A stretch of 64,000 nucleotides of DNA from Apiospora phragmitis (taxonomy: Eukaryota > Ascomycota > Sordariomycetes > Amphisphaeriales > Apiosporaceae), in the NCBI GenBank assembly GCA_038363925.1, contig JAQQWL010000011.1, forward strand, positions 2,914,001 through 2,978,000, given 5' to 3'. The notes beneath the pieces are model-generated. The model was not told where the DNA came from and made no database searches. It saw only the letters and a list, made by a program, of their open reading frames with translations. This document shows, piece after piece, positions 24,002-35,760 of this stretch. Position 1 is the stretch's first letter, and each line of letters opens with the position of its first letter. The position numbers and the translations under genes were made by a program.

Positions 24002-26247
24002 TCAGGACGATTCGGTATTCTCTTCCAAGAAGAACTAGATTCCGGTTAGCGGCATGCAACATATAAGTGTATTGGAGATATGCTTACGTAGTTTCCGTTC
24101 AGCTTCTGTTCCTGATCCAACTGACTGTTCATCTTGTTGATGCGAGGGCGGAAGTTGGTCGGGTCGCGGCGGAAAGTAACGTCAAGGTTCTTCAGGAAAG
24201 AGTTGCAGCCAGTCAAAAGTGATTCAGGGGTGTTCGCACGGGCGTCGACACCAGGCTGGCCATCGAAGACGATGACTCTGTCGGCCAAGTATGTGGCCAT
24301 GATGAAATCGTGTTCGACGATGAAGGCCGTCTTCTTGGCGTGCATGATGAAACGCTTGATAACTCGGGCGGCAATGATACGCTGCTCAGAGTCCAGGTAG
24401 GCAGACGGCTCGTCAATGACATAGATATCAGCAGGAATACCAAGGGCAAGCACAATAGCAACACGCTGCAGTTCACCACCGGACAAGTTCTTGACTTCCT
24501 GGTCAATGAAGTCTTCAAGCTTGAGGGGCTTAACGACATCAGTCTGGAACTGCGGTGACAGGAATGCAGGACGGATCTTCTTGAAGAACAGCTGGCGGAC
24601 AGTTCCGTCGAACTTGGGGGTAATGGTCTGGGGCTTCATGCTGATCTTCATCTCTGGGACCTTCTGAGTGCCGTCAGGCTTCAAGGCACCGGCCAGAAGC
24701 TTACAGAAGGTTGTCTTGCCCGTTCCGTTCTCTCCCATCATGACGATGATTTCTGAATCGGTGAAATCGCCAGTTTCGATGCTCAAGTGGAAGCCTCCGA
24801 GGGTCTTCTCCATCTTGGGGTAACTGAAGGCGCGAGCCTTGTCGGCCATGAAGTCATCAGCGCCCTCGGAAAGGCGGAAAGTCAGAGATTCCTCACGGAA
24901 CCGAAGGTTTTCTGTCGGAATATGACCGTCAAGGAAGATGTTGATGCCTTCACGGACCGAGTGCGGAAGCGTTACAACACCGTAGATGGCGGGTCTACCG
25001 TAGAGTACGCAGACGTAGTCGGAAAGGTAGTCAAGGACGGACAAATCGTGTTCAACAACGATGATGTAGTTGTCGGATCGCGACAGTGAGCGAATGATAC
25101 GAGCTGCAGCTAGACGCTGCTTGACATCCAAGTACGAGGAAGGCTCGTCGAACATGTACACATCGGCTTTCTGTACACAGACGGTTCCGATGGCAAATCG
25201 CTGAAGCTCACCACCAGAGAGCTGGTTAACCTCACGGTCCATAAGATGTCTAAGTTCGAGAGTATCCAGGACCTCATCCAGGTTCTCAAGCGAGGCGCGG
25301 CCTTCCAGGAGGGCTCTGACCGACCGCTCGGGTCCACGAATAGCCTTGGGGATCTGATCGACATACTGAGGCTTGACGACGGCCTTCAAGTCATCCTCGA
25401 GAATTTTGGTGAAGTAGTTCTGGAGCTCAGAGCCTCTGAAGTACTTGATCACATCATTCCAATCAGGGGGGTTCTCGTGGCGGCCCAGGTTGGGCTTGAG
25501 CTTGCCGCTGAGAATCTTCAATGCCGTACTCTTTCCAATACCGTTGGTTCCGACCAAACCCAAAACATTTCCAGGTCGGGGCATAGGCAGGCGGTGAAGC
25601 TTGAAACTGTTGGCCGAGTATCGATGGGTGACTTGAGACTCGAGGTTGGTCGGCAGGTTGATAATCGTGATGGCGCTGAACGGGCACTTCTTGGGGCAGA
25701 TACCACATCCGATCTATTGTGTGTTAGTACTCGGCATAGCTACGCGGCGCATACGGCTGCCGCAACATGAGTCCAATGAGCTAAGGAAACGTACTACAAG
25801 ATGGTCAGCATTTATTTTCTCCAGGAATTAGAATGGATACGCACCACAAAGACTCTCAGAGATGAAGGCAAGCTTCGAATCCGAGGCGACTTCGATACAC
25901 AGCTTGCCACTGCGGACAACCGGGCAAGATTTCTTGCATTCCTGACGGCATTTCTGCGCAAAGAAGATCAGTGTTGTCGCTGTATTCAGAGCAGATGTTC
26001 CTTCATACCTTGGGCTTGCACTGTATTTTGTGCGTGTCGCATTAGCATCGTCACATCCTGATGGCGGGGTAGTTGAATATTTGGTGGGGTGAGATTTTTA
26101 CCTTGTCAGAATTGACAATGGCGATACTGTTATACGCATGGTTAGCAAAGTGACATTGGTCATGGAAACTGAGCTGGAATGCGTCGCCCGGGAGGAAGAA
26201 AAAGCGAATGTCCAGAGGTAAACCTACCGCGTGAGTTTGTCAGACAT
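24002..26247 (-). CDS. RLI1: ABCE1-type ribosome recycling ATPase Rli1
   Basis: Rli1 is the iron-sulfur ABC protein that splits ribosomal subunits after termination and supports initiation and ribosome export; it is essential in yeast. Exons in coding order: 26247-26228, 26126-26102, 26020-26009 (12 nt), 25953-25846, 25713-24088, 24034-24002. The protein is 607 aa, against 608 in yeast. The N-terminus holds two 4Fe-4S clusters: [16 protein letters not shown] and [16 protein letters not shown] domain 1 has [17 protein letters not shown] and [10 protein letters not shown]. Domain 2 has [17 protein letters not shown] and [10 protein letters not shown]. The hinge and C-terminus ([15 protein letters not shown], then [10 protein letters not shown] from the last exon) match the family. 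Odd point: exon 4 ends in TGT but the next base is an extra G before the GTGCGT donor (25845-25839). A clean join needs that G to be absent or spliced unusually. Confidence 0.94.
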
Positions 26248-27287
26248 GATGCTGGCTGTTTTGGTCAGTCCTGGAGGATTTCGGTGGACAGTTGAGTGTT
26301 GAAGGAAGAAGTGCGCGTGGCACACTCGGCGATCAGCAAGAAAGACGAAGAGGCGGTAGTGAGTCACGCAGCAGGCGATGATGATACGAGCTGTTCGGAA
26401 CGAGGAAATCTCGCGCGTATCGCACAACGGGCCGCAAAGGATGGGAGAAGTTCTGGGAGAAGAATGAAATATGCAGCATGCCTTTGCAACATCCATAAGC
26501 CCTAGGCACCTAACTTTTTGGTGTGGGGTGCTGCAAGTGTCCAATCACTGCGAATGTATTGCTGATGGATGGGCGATGATCCCAAGAACCTTGCTCGAAT
26601 CACTTCAACGCACTTGATAGACTATTGCCATACATGATACCAGTTTTATTAATATTTATACCATTGATATATTTAACGACACATAGATGCTTGCTATACA
26701 TCACACCATTGGCCTGATATTTCTGCATTTCCCTCTTTGAGCTATATGAACTCTATAATACTTATGTAAGTACGGTATTGTGAACATACCTACCATCACT
26801 ACTCGATCCATGCTTAGGAAGGTATGTAACCTCACTATGCCCATCGTCATGTAGGTTGGTTGGTTCTGATAAAATAATGCGAACAACAAACTTCTACAGC
26901 AAGCAGCTTTCCAACAGGTGTGTTGGTTCGTTTGGCCAGTCTTCGACGTATGCTCATGCAAGTGGCATCGTTTTTGGGACATAGTTCCTCCCCTACCAAA
27001 GTCTGGTAGGCTTTATTAGAGAAGGCCAAGATAGTACCCTTGGTCCATTGCTACCTAGCTAATCTGTATCCCATCGCCAATTTTCCGGCCACCGAGAACC
27101 GAGGTCACGTGGACAATGTAAATGATATCGTTCTTTGTAGCCGTGGTTCGTTCTCCGTAAGAAGTCATCTCCATAATCAGCAGGCCGCTTGGGGGATATC
27201 ATCCTCGTTCAAATGTTGTATTGTTCTAAGTCTACATGTATCTACCTAGTTGCTCATACCTCGGTTTCAAAGAAGACAGTACCGGGA

Positions 27288-27378
27288 GAAGAAGAAGAAG
27301 AAGAAGAAGAAGAAGAAGAAGAAGAAGAAGAAGAAGAAGAAGAAGAAGAAGAAGAAGAAGAAGAAGAAGAAGAAGAAG
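27288..27378 (+). repeat. GAA trinucleotide microsatellite, about 30 copies
   Basis: A pure GAA run (TTC on the other strand) of about 91 bases, ending in GGAAAG. It lies about 1.0 kb upstream of both the RLI1 and CHD1 starts. The Glu, Lys and Ser homopolymer frames across it are artefacts of the repeat. Confidence 0.97.
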
Positions 27379-27895
27379 GAAAGATATTGCATAAAGAAGT
27401 TACCAGGCACGTTGGTTGCTGTGTTGAGGGCGGTTGACTCGAAAGCGGCCAGCTTTGTTCAGGTGGTTGATTAACAGACTCGCATTGTACCGGCCCTCTA
27501 AGGTTCACACTGTACCCAGACACTCTCCCCACCAACACCTGATAAAGTGCGCGCGCCTGAGCCTCAGACCTCCCCAAGCTCAGCACTCAGCATTCAGCAT
27601 TTGGAGCCAGCCCCGCTAGATCGGTTTAGGCTTAGGGACTTTTCTGTTACCCACCCTGCAGACCTGCTCAATTGATCTGATTGATTCCTGCCTTTGGCAG
27701 CAAAAAGATCCAAACCCATTGCCCCCAGAATTGGAACAGAACGCCCTGGAGTCAGCACCTAGGCAATCTCAACACATCACAACCACACACTCTCTCGTGT
27801 CGTCGGGGCCTCCCCTGCCCTAGAAAAATCCCCCCAAGAAAGTCTCTCTCTTAGACTTTCTGCTCTTCTCCTCCTGGTGGTCCAGTTGATGAATT

Positions 27896-28338
27896 GTAAG
27901 TTATTTTCCTTGCTCTTGAGCCGTTGCGTGCTCCTCCCGGTTGGCAAGGCTGGGCTTTGCTATTCCGCCTGTCCAGTCCAACATGCAATATCTATCGCGA
28001 AAACTGTCGCATGTAACCCTGCCATCGAAAGCTTCGAGCTCCCTGAGCCCTCTGAAGTGGTTGGAATCGATGGATTCAGCTGTTCTCGATGCCATGCAGT
28101 CGTCAGACACGCTCTGTTGCCCCGTCTTGCCGATGAAAGCTCGCGTCTGCTCTTCCATCAAACCAGCCTCGCGATCCATCTGGAACCATCACTATATGCG
28201 CCAGAGACCCTTGAGAGCTTGATTCGCGCTCAATCCCACATATTATGACTCTGACAGGATCGCCAGTCGTTGTTTTCCCTGGCTTGTGCTCGTCTGACCG
28301 CTCTAACCGTGTCTCTTGCTAACCTAGTCATCTCTTAG
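27896..28338 (+). other. Probable 5' leader intron of CHD1
   Basis: A GTAAGT donor at 27896 follows a pyrimidine-rich leader. A TTGCTAACC branch site near 28317-28324 is followed 16 bases later by a TTAG acceptor at 28338, 31 bases before the CHD1 ATG. The spacing and signals fit a 443-nt untranslated-region intron. An earlier CTAG at 28323-28326 is too close to the branch point. Transcript data would decide. Confidence 0.4.
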
Positions 28339-28369
28339 GCATCTCGAAAGAGTGCTCTCAACTTCCACC

Positions 28370-31300
28370 ATGTCGAGCTCGCCAGAGCCCAGCTTAGCCA
28401 ATGGCCATGGCTCGCCATTGGAAGAGTCTAGTATATCACCCGCCGCCGATGGCGCTCAAAGTGATAGCGATCTTTCCGAAGTTAATGACACGGTCGTTAT
28501 TGCCCGGCCTCGTGGCTCCCCATCCGCGTTCGATCACGATCACGATTCCGACGATGCGAAGCCAGATTCCGAGCCTCACAAGGCCGCCGAGTCCAGCGCT
28601 GAGGAAGACAATGATGTTTCCGATGACGCTGACTTTGATATGGAAGATAGCCCTGTTGCCTCTCACAGTGACGCTGCACAGGAGGAGAGGTCGGAGTCCA
28701 ACGATTCCCATCGTGCCGCGAAACGAAAAGGCGGCGCCGGGGAGAATGAATACATTGCGGCAAACCCAGAGCTCTATGGACTGAGGAGAAGCGTACGTGC
28801 TGATTGAAAAATTTTCTGTCTTGAATCTATCTGACCGAAACCACAGTCCCGTCCAACTAAGCAGCCCAAAGTTGTAAGTTAACCTTCCTCGTCGCTGTCC
28901 TGGCACAAGCTTACATTACAGATCGACTCGGATAATGATGAAGATGACGAGTCCGAGTCTGATGTTCCCACGAATAGACGTACCAACAAGAGACGGCGGG
29001 TGGAACAGATCTCCCAACAATGTAAGTCCCGTCACCTGGTCGAAACTGCAAAGTATCGACGACCACGCCGTCCTAAATACAACGAATCCGCCTAACTGTT
29101 CGATAGCCTCAAAGAGAAACACTCCCATTCGACAAACACACGCCGACGATTCTGAATCTGATACATATGGCGGAGCCCGCGCGCGGTCTTTCCAGAAGAA
29201 GGCTCGCCGTGAGCAAGCTCATCCCCAAACATCGCACCTGTACGCCGAGAAGCGCTGGTCGAGTCGGGCTGCCACACGTCAAGTCCAGTACCAGGAATCT
29301 GATGAGGACGAGGATGAAGATGAGCTGACACCCAACCACTGGGCGGGCGGCGAAGAAATGGCCGATGACTCCCCCTACATCGAGAAGGTTGTCGGACATC
29401 GAGTCAAAGACGGCGGCGAATTGGCTGTGGACTCTACCCGAGATGATTTCGAGTATCATATCAAATGGGAAGGTAAATCCCACCTACACAACACTTGGGA
29501 CACCATGGACGTACTGCGTGGCTATCGCGGAGTTCGCAAGCTCGAGAATTACTACAGGAGGACTATCGAGTACGAGATGGACCTCAAGTTTGCTGGTGAT
29601 GATATCCAACCCGAGACTCGCGAGCAGTATCTGCTGGACAAGGAGCGTGAGCAAGACGCCTTGGAGGACTACACCAAGGTCGAGCGTATTGTTTCAGTAC
29701 GCAGTGGCAACGAAGGCAAGGAGTACTTTGTCAAGTGGAAGGGCTTGTCATACGAATGCTGCACTTGGGAACTTGCTACACTCATTCGTGATGACGCTCA
29801 AGACAAGATCGATCAATTCCTTGACCGCCAGTCCCGGTCCTGGACGTCGGACAAATCCGAGTCAAACCCCAATACTCGCACCAAGTTCTTGAAACTTGAT
29901 AAACAGCCCAGCTACATCACCAACGGCGAGCTCAGGGGCTTTCAGCTTACGGGGTTGAACTTCCTGGGCCTGAACTGGTGCCGCGCGAACAATGTCATCT
30001 TAGCCGATGAAATGGGCTTGGGCAAGACAGTCCAGACTGTATCCTTCCTCAGCTGGTTGCGCAACGAACGCAAGCAGGAGGGCCCGTTCCTTGTCGTCGC
30101 GCCCCTTAGTGTCATTCCTGCTTGGTGTGACACATTCAACCTGTGGTCACCGGATCTCAACTACGTTGTGTACCTTGGTAATGCGGAGGCACGCAGCACC
30201 ATCCGTGAGCACGAGCTGATGATCAACAACAACCCCAAAAAGCCCAAGTTCAATGTTCTCGTCACCTCTTACGAGTACATCCTGGCGGATGCCGACTTTC
30301 TACGCAGCATCAAATGGCAGGCGCTGGCTGTTGATGAGGCTCATCGCCTGAAGAACAAGGAGTCGAAGCTCTATGCCGAGTTGATGAGCTTCGGTGCCCT
30401 GGCCAAGATTCTCATTACCGGCACTCCGATTCAAAACAACTTGGCCGAGTTATCTTCTCTCTTAGATTTCTTGAACCCAGGGAAGGTTGTGATCGATGAA
30501 GATCTGGAGAGTATGATTGATGTCGATGCCCAAGCCAAATTGCAAGAGCTTCACGCCGCTATCGCTCCTTTCATCCTGCGGCGAACAAAGGAAACTGTTG
30601 AAACGGACCTGCCCCCGAAGACGGAGAAGATCATCCGTGTCGAGCTATCAGACGTACAACTCGAGTACTATAAGAATATTCTCACCCGAAACTATGCTGC
30701 CCTGAATGAAGGCAACAATGGTCAAAAACAGTCGTTGCTCAACATCGTCATGGAGCTGAAGAAAGTCAGCAATCATCCTTACATGTTTCCAGGCGCTGAA
30801 GAAAAGGTCCTTGGTGGCAGTGAGCGCCGAGAGGATCAAATCAAAGGACTCATCACGAGCAGTGGCAAGATGATGCTTCTCGATCAATTGCTGACCAAGC
30901 TGAGAAAAGACAACCACCGCGTCTTGATCTTCAGCCAAATGGTCAAGGTACTGGACATACTGGGCGATTATCTGCGTCTGCGTGGCTATCAGTTCCAGCG
31001 GCTTGATGGAACAATTGGTGCCGGCCCACGACGACTAGCCATCAACCATTTCAATGCCGAAGACAGCCAGGATTTCTGCTTTTTGTTGTCGACCCGTGCA
31101 GGTGGTCTCGGTATTAACTTGATGACTGCTGATACGGTTATCATCTTCGATTCTGACTGGAACCCTCAGGCTGACCTGCAAGCCATGGCGCGTGCCCACC
31201 GAATCGGTCAGAAGAAGCCTGTCACGGTCTACCGCCTTGTGTCCAAGGAAACGATCGAAGAGGAGGTATTGGAGCGTGCGCGCAACAAACTTCTCCTCGA

Positions 31301-33376
31301 ATTCCTAGCCATCCAGGCCGGCGTCACAGACGACGGCAAGGCTTTCAGAGAAGAGGCCAAGCAGAGAGGCCTGAAGATCGATGAAGCGAAGTCGGCCGAC
31401 GATATTCAATGGGTACTCAAGATGCGTTCGCAGAAGATGTTTGAGCAGTCGGGCAACCAAGAAAAACTAGAGAAGCTCGATATCGATTCCATCCTCGAGA
31501 ATGCCGAGATTACCAAGACCCAGTTCAGCGACAAGATGAACCTCAGCACCGGCGGCATTGATTGGGACAACTTTATGCAGTATACCGATGTTAAGGTCGA
31601 TGATCTCAATCTTGATTGGGATCAAATCATTCCCGCTGAGGAGATAGCTGCTATCAAGAACGAGGAGGAAAAGAAGAAGAATGCCGAATACCTTGCTAAA
31701 GTCGTGGAGGAGAGCGCTCCGCGGCGGGCTGCTCTGAAAGGCGTCAAGAATGATGGTGATACCGAAAGAGCCGAACGTATGGCTAAGAAACGGGAGCGGG
31801 AGCAGCTGAAGCAGGAACGGTTGGAGGAACAGCGCGCCTTGCTGTCTGACCCCAAACGGCCGCTGAACGAGAAGGAGACCCGTAACCTCATTCGAGCGTT
31901 CATGCGTTTCGGTCACATGGATGACCGGGCGGATGAGCTCCTTCGCGACGCTCGGCTCAGTGACAGAGACCGAGACTTCATCAACGAAACCCTACATGCA
32001 CTCTTCCAGGCCGCCCAAGATGCCATGGACAGACAATCGGACGAGATCCGCGCCCAAGAGCAGCAGACCAAGAAGAAGATGACCAAGAAAGACATTAAGG
32101 CGGTTATGTTCGACTTTGGCGAGGTAAAGAAGATCAACGCCGAGACCATCCTCGAGCGACCTCCTCAGTTGCGATTGCTCCGTCGTGTTGTCAAAGAACA
32201 GTCTGATTTCCGCAACTTCAGACTGGCCGATGCGACCAAGGCTGCCCACTACAGCTGTGAGTGGGGTGCAAGAGAAGACGGCATGCTGCTTGTTGGTATT
32301 GACCGTTACGGATTTGGTGCGTGGACTCAAATTCGAGACGACCGCGAATTGGGCATGCAGGACAAGTTTTTCTTGGAAGAGCACCGCATTGAGAAGAAGC
32401 AGGAACGCGAGCATACCGAAGTCAAGGCTGCCAAGGCCCCCGGCGCTGTGCATCTCGTGCGCCGCTCGGAATATCTCCTCTCTGTCTTGACTGCTGTGCA
32501 CTCGGGCGATGTGAATGCACAGAAAGTGGTCGAGAACCATCACCGGAACAACAAGAAATCGGCTCATGCCATGGCGAACGGATATAGACGCTCTGATAAG
32601 ACCAGCGCGTCGGCCTCGCCGGCACCCCAGAGCATCAAGAAGCACACACACCATCGGGATCGCGATAATGACCGTCCTCACGCGCGAAGTGAGCAGCATC
32701 ATCGCTCCCGTAGTAACGTCGCTGAGGGCGGTACACCTCGTCCCGACTCGAAGCGCAAACACAGCGGTGAGATGGATGAGCGGAACCGGAAACACCGAAG
32801 ATTGGAGGAGCAGAAGCGCTCTGATGATGATATGAAGGATCCGGAAACAGATGACGACGATGACAAGAGAAACGCGCCCATCATTGCCGCTCTGATGCAG
32901 CCTATCTGGTCGCACGTCGAGAAGGTGGAATCCTGTACGAAGGTCAACATACCCATCGCCAAGGCCAGAGCAAAGGTTCTGAAGAATGAGATCACGGCTA
33001 TTGGCAACTTTATCGAAGGCCTACATAAGAGCTCAGGGCTATCAGATCAGCAGCTCGCGGACTTGAAGCCTAAACTCTGGTAAGTTTCTTTTTCGTTTAC
33101 TCCTGACTGCTTCTGGTCAGATTTGCTAATCCTATTAGGCGGTTCGTGTCCAAGAGAATCCCGGCGTCCGATAAAGACAAACAACCTTCTGGCAAGTCGG
33201 ACAAGGACAAACCTGCCGGCCCCGATCCGAATAGGATGACGGGCCCTCGTCTTGCTGGCCTCTACCAGCAGCTGAAACAGGCCGAGAAGCAAAGCGATGC
33301 TCCGAAGGTCAAGAACGGAGACACGCCTGTGGCCAATGGCTCTTCTCGAGGCGAACCCTCCAAGTCGAAGCACTAA
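28370..33376 (+). CDS. CHD1: Chromodomain helicase Chd1
   Basis: Chd1 is an ATP-driven nucleosome spacing enzyme that acts on transcribed chromatin in the nucleus. Exons are 28370-28792, 28847-28873 (27 nt), 28922-29021, 29107-33079 and 33139-33376, giving 1586 aa. Domains in order: acidic Ser-rich N-terminus; chromodomain 1 (about 274, YIEKVVGHRV and YHIKWEGKS); chromodomain 2 (about 372, YTKVERIVSV and YFVKWKGLSYE); SNF2 ATPase (DEMGLGKTVQT about 484, DEAHRLKN about 593); helicase C (STRAGGLGINLMTADT, ARAHRIGQKKPV about 845-880); SANT/SLIDE DNA-binding region (about 1195-1315, YGFGAWTQIRDD); and a C-terminal CHCT/DUF4208 domain (about 1440-1530, MQPIWSHVEKVE). The tail is Lys/Asp-rich. All four introns have GTAAGT-type or GTACGT donors. 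The gene is intact over more than 4.7 kb of coding sequence. Confidence 0.97.
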
Positions 33377-34350
33377 TTACCCAGCTCCGGGTCCAAGATC
33401 CTTCGGGATCCCCTCTCGTCCGGCTAGCGGCATGGTCGCGACACCACAATACAGCATCCCCAGGCGTTACGGTTTGGTATCGTATTGATCTCGTCTTCAC
33501 CAAGGTCTGAAATTACGACATGACATACCCAGCAAAAAGCATCGATTTATAGGACCTGAGGCGTTTTGGTAGGATCTGCACCAAGCAGCAGATCCAGCGT
33601 TTTGATTTTATTGTTTCTACTGTACTGGCACCCATCTAGCGGAGGACCACAACAAGGTTTGGCGGCCATGGATTGCTACGGACGTACTGCTAGCAACGGT
33701 ACGGCGGCCATTCGCAACAGTGGCCATGCTGTCGTGGCTTTCGCCGTCTGAACTTGTTTCCTACTAGCTACCGGGCCATGCTCGAAGGCCACAGGCGCAC
33801 ACGGTGAAGGAAATGTGGACATGTAGGTGAGAGATGTGGCCATGCTAAGCAGAATATCAGTACATATATTGAGTTCATTCTCTTAGCTACTGGGCGAGCT
33901 GCTCTCCTTGATCTGCTGTCCATTTGGGCCGCTGGCATGGTGGAGAGGGTAGTAGAGAGGCTTTGCATTCCCCGGCTGGACGGAATCCAGCCTCTTCGCT
34001 TGACGAGGGCGATTGATATTTTATAGATTCAGACATTGTCATAAAATAAATCGCCATCATTAATAGGACTCGTTCTCTCTCCTCGTGCACGTATACGTAC
34101 TGCGGCGATGCTTGACTCAATATGACTAACCTAACCTAGTCCCTCCCTGGAACTGTAGTCTGTCCATCTATCGGTCACGACTCCACCTGACCGGACCGGA
34201 ATCAACTTTGACCATTCCACTATTGTTAGAATTTTCACCCGCCAGCCAGTTATACCAGTCAGTCATATCCTGCGCTACGTACGCTTCTCCCCCTCCTCCT
34301 TAGATACTGTTAACCATTAATTACAACACCCAAATAAGCAAAGCTTGATA
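33377..34350. other. Intergenic region between CHD1 and the tRNA
   Basis: This is the CHD1 3' flank and tRNA upstream DNA. I see no gene. The stretch from about 34000 is AT-rich. Confidence 0.5.
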
Positions 34351-34430
34351 TCCGATGTGGTGTAGTGGCTAACATTACACGCTCTCATTGCAGATCCGTG
34401 TAGCCCGGGGTTCGATTCCCCGCTTCGGAG
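34351..34430 (+). tRNA. tRNA-Glu (anticodon CTC) with an 8-nt intron
   Basis: The cloverleaf folds by eye. The acceptor arm is TCCGATG against CTTCGGA with discriminator G and one T-T mismatch at the sixth pair. The D arm follows GTGTAGTGGCTAACATTAC, typical of fungal tRNA-Glu. The anticodon stem ACACG/CGTGT is perfect, and the T stem CGGGG/CCCCG carries a TTCGATT loop. Between the anticodon stem halves are 15 bases rather than 7. Removing TTGCAGAT after A37 leaves a normal loop with anticodon CTC. The mature length would be 72 nt, equal to yeast tRNA-Glu. Confidence 0.9.
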
Positions 34431-34438
34431 TTGATTTC

Positions 34439-34444
34439 TTTTTT
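34439..34444 (+). terminator. RNA polymerase III terminator of the tRNA-Glu gene
   Basis: A run of six T starts nine bases after the tRNA end, the usual position and form for polymerase III termination. Confidence 0.8.
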
Positions 34445-35356
34445 CGATTTGTTTCTCCTTTTGTATAGCGTTTTTGCGTGCTAGTTATGGTACCTAACTA
34501 AGTAGGCAATTTTCTATGTAGTTCAGTGTCACACACAACTATGCGCAATCCTTTTTTTGGAAGAGTGTGAGACTTGAGTTATGTGGTATAGGAGCTATGG
34601 TGACAAAGAGTGACAGACATTGTTACTCGTAGCAACACCCTCGTTCGTCGTTATAAATCTGGGTTAACCCCCCCGCTCAAAAACAGCACTGAACTATCAT
34701 GGTTAGGTATTTTCATGTTCACTTGCTCTGTCAGGTTCAGCGGCATACAGGCTGTAGTGATACCAGCTGGGCGAATCGGGCTGTGGAAGATGTCGGGGTC
34801 CATATCCGAGCACCAGGCTGGCCTTGAAGATCCGACCATCTGAAATTCCCAGTGGGATTAAGGCATACAGATATGTGTTGTTCAACGTGTGGTTTATGCA
34901 GGAGCCTCGTTTTCGGGCTCTGTTGTGTCACTGTTCTGGGGGGTGCGGTTGGCTTCGCCATGTTATCATGTGGTGGGCCTCCAACATATTTGGAGGAGAA
35001 GCATATATGGCATGCGAGGCTGCACCGCACCAATAGTTGTTGTTATATATGATACCCCCTTTCCAGAAAGCAGTTCAGAATCGAATAGAAATAAGAGGGC
35101 GTTTCCAGTTTGCATGTGACCCCCTTCCTCAGACTCTGATCTTCACGCGAGCAATTCCTTGCGAACTGACTCTTGCCATGAACCTGGTATAAGCCAACTC
35201 ACAAGACTTCCTTGCTATACACCAGTCCCCTACTCACAACGGCTGTAATCTTTGTGCCCTTCAAAGGTTGAAGGTTGCTCTCAAGCAAGCAGATCGACCA
35301 AGGCCATACCTACCTTATAAATAAATAACCAATCACCACCACCCCCAGCCAAGATA
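34445..35356. other. Intergenic region between the tRNA and the GRF protein gene
   Basis: I see no gene or further RNA. Several overlapping short open frames near 34610-35119 resemble no known protein. Confidence 0.45.
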
Positions 35357-35760
35357 ATGGCCTCGCTCCTCTCCCTCGCAAGCCCCTCGCCCCTAGCCCC
35401 GGCCCCAGCCACGCCGTCCCGCTGCTTCCGCTGCCAGCGGCCGAGCACGCGCCTCGTGACGCACCGCTCGAACCGGCAGCACAACGCGGGCCGGCCCTAC
35501 CACAAGTGCGCGCCCTGCGGCAAGTTCCTGGGCTTCGCCGACGAGCGGGGCAACGACCCGCGCAACCCGGCCTGCCCTGCGGCCACTCGTCCAAGACCCA
35601 GCGCGCGAAAGGCGGCGGCTCCGGCGGCGGCCGGCTGCACTACGTCTGTCGCATGAGCACCTGCGACTTCTACGCGCCTTTTGTGGACGCGGGCGGCGCG
35701 CAGGTCCGCGTGGTGGGGGAGGATCTGGCCGGGCAGATGGCCGGGCTCCGGATTATATGA
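35357..35760 (+). CDS. Small GRF-type zinc-finger protein, one frame break
   Basis: This is a short GC-rich gene that would encode about 134 aa if one base were restored. It belongs to the fungal GRF-type zinc-finger proteins: SRCFRCQRPSTRLV, then HNAGRPYHKCAPCGKFLGFADERG, then CGHSSK, then YVCRMSTCDFYAP. GRF fingers bind single-stranded nucleic acid in other proteins; the role of these stand-alone fungal proteins is not established. The first half reads from the ATG at 35357. The second half, from CGHSSK to the TGA at 35758, is one frame away. The break is at about 35575-35578, where TGC-CC-TGC needs one more base to encode Cys-Pro-Cys. No intron signals can explain it. Either one C is missing from the assembly or the gene is damaged. 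Confidence 0.75.

Larger units (their letters stand above)
26248..28369. other. Divergent promoter region of RLI1 and CHD1
   Basis: This 2.1 kb stretch carries both promoters. It includes the GAA microsatellite (27288-27378) and a probable leader intron of CHD1 (separate entries). Near the CHD1 side the DNA is pyrimidine-rich (27780-27890), as expected for a transcribed leader. I find no supported coding exon; the 123-codon frame at 27877-28248 lies inside the proposed leader intron. Confidence 0.5.

Noticed and set aside
25714..25845. Two-nucleotide or 14-nt microexon to explain the RLI1 frame problem
   Set aside because: Either would insert residues between Cys and Ile-Gly-Cys of an invariant iron-sulfur motif; a one-base error is simpler.
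27254..27586. Poly-Glu, poly-Lys and poly-Ser frames across the GAA repeat
   Set aside because: They exist only because a trinucleotide repeat is open in several frames; no ATG-led conserved sequence flanks them.
27877..28248. Small gene of 123 codons upstream of CHD1
   Set aside because: It lies inside a well-supported candidate leader intron and resembles no family.
31992..32915. 307-codon antisense frame inside CHD1
   Set aside because: It lies opposite a conserved, intact exon and is a shadow of its codon pattern.
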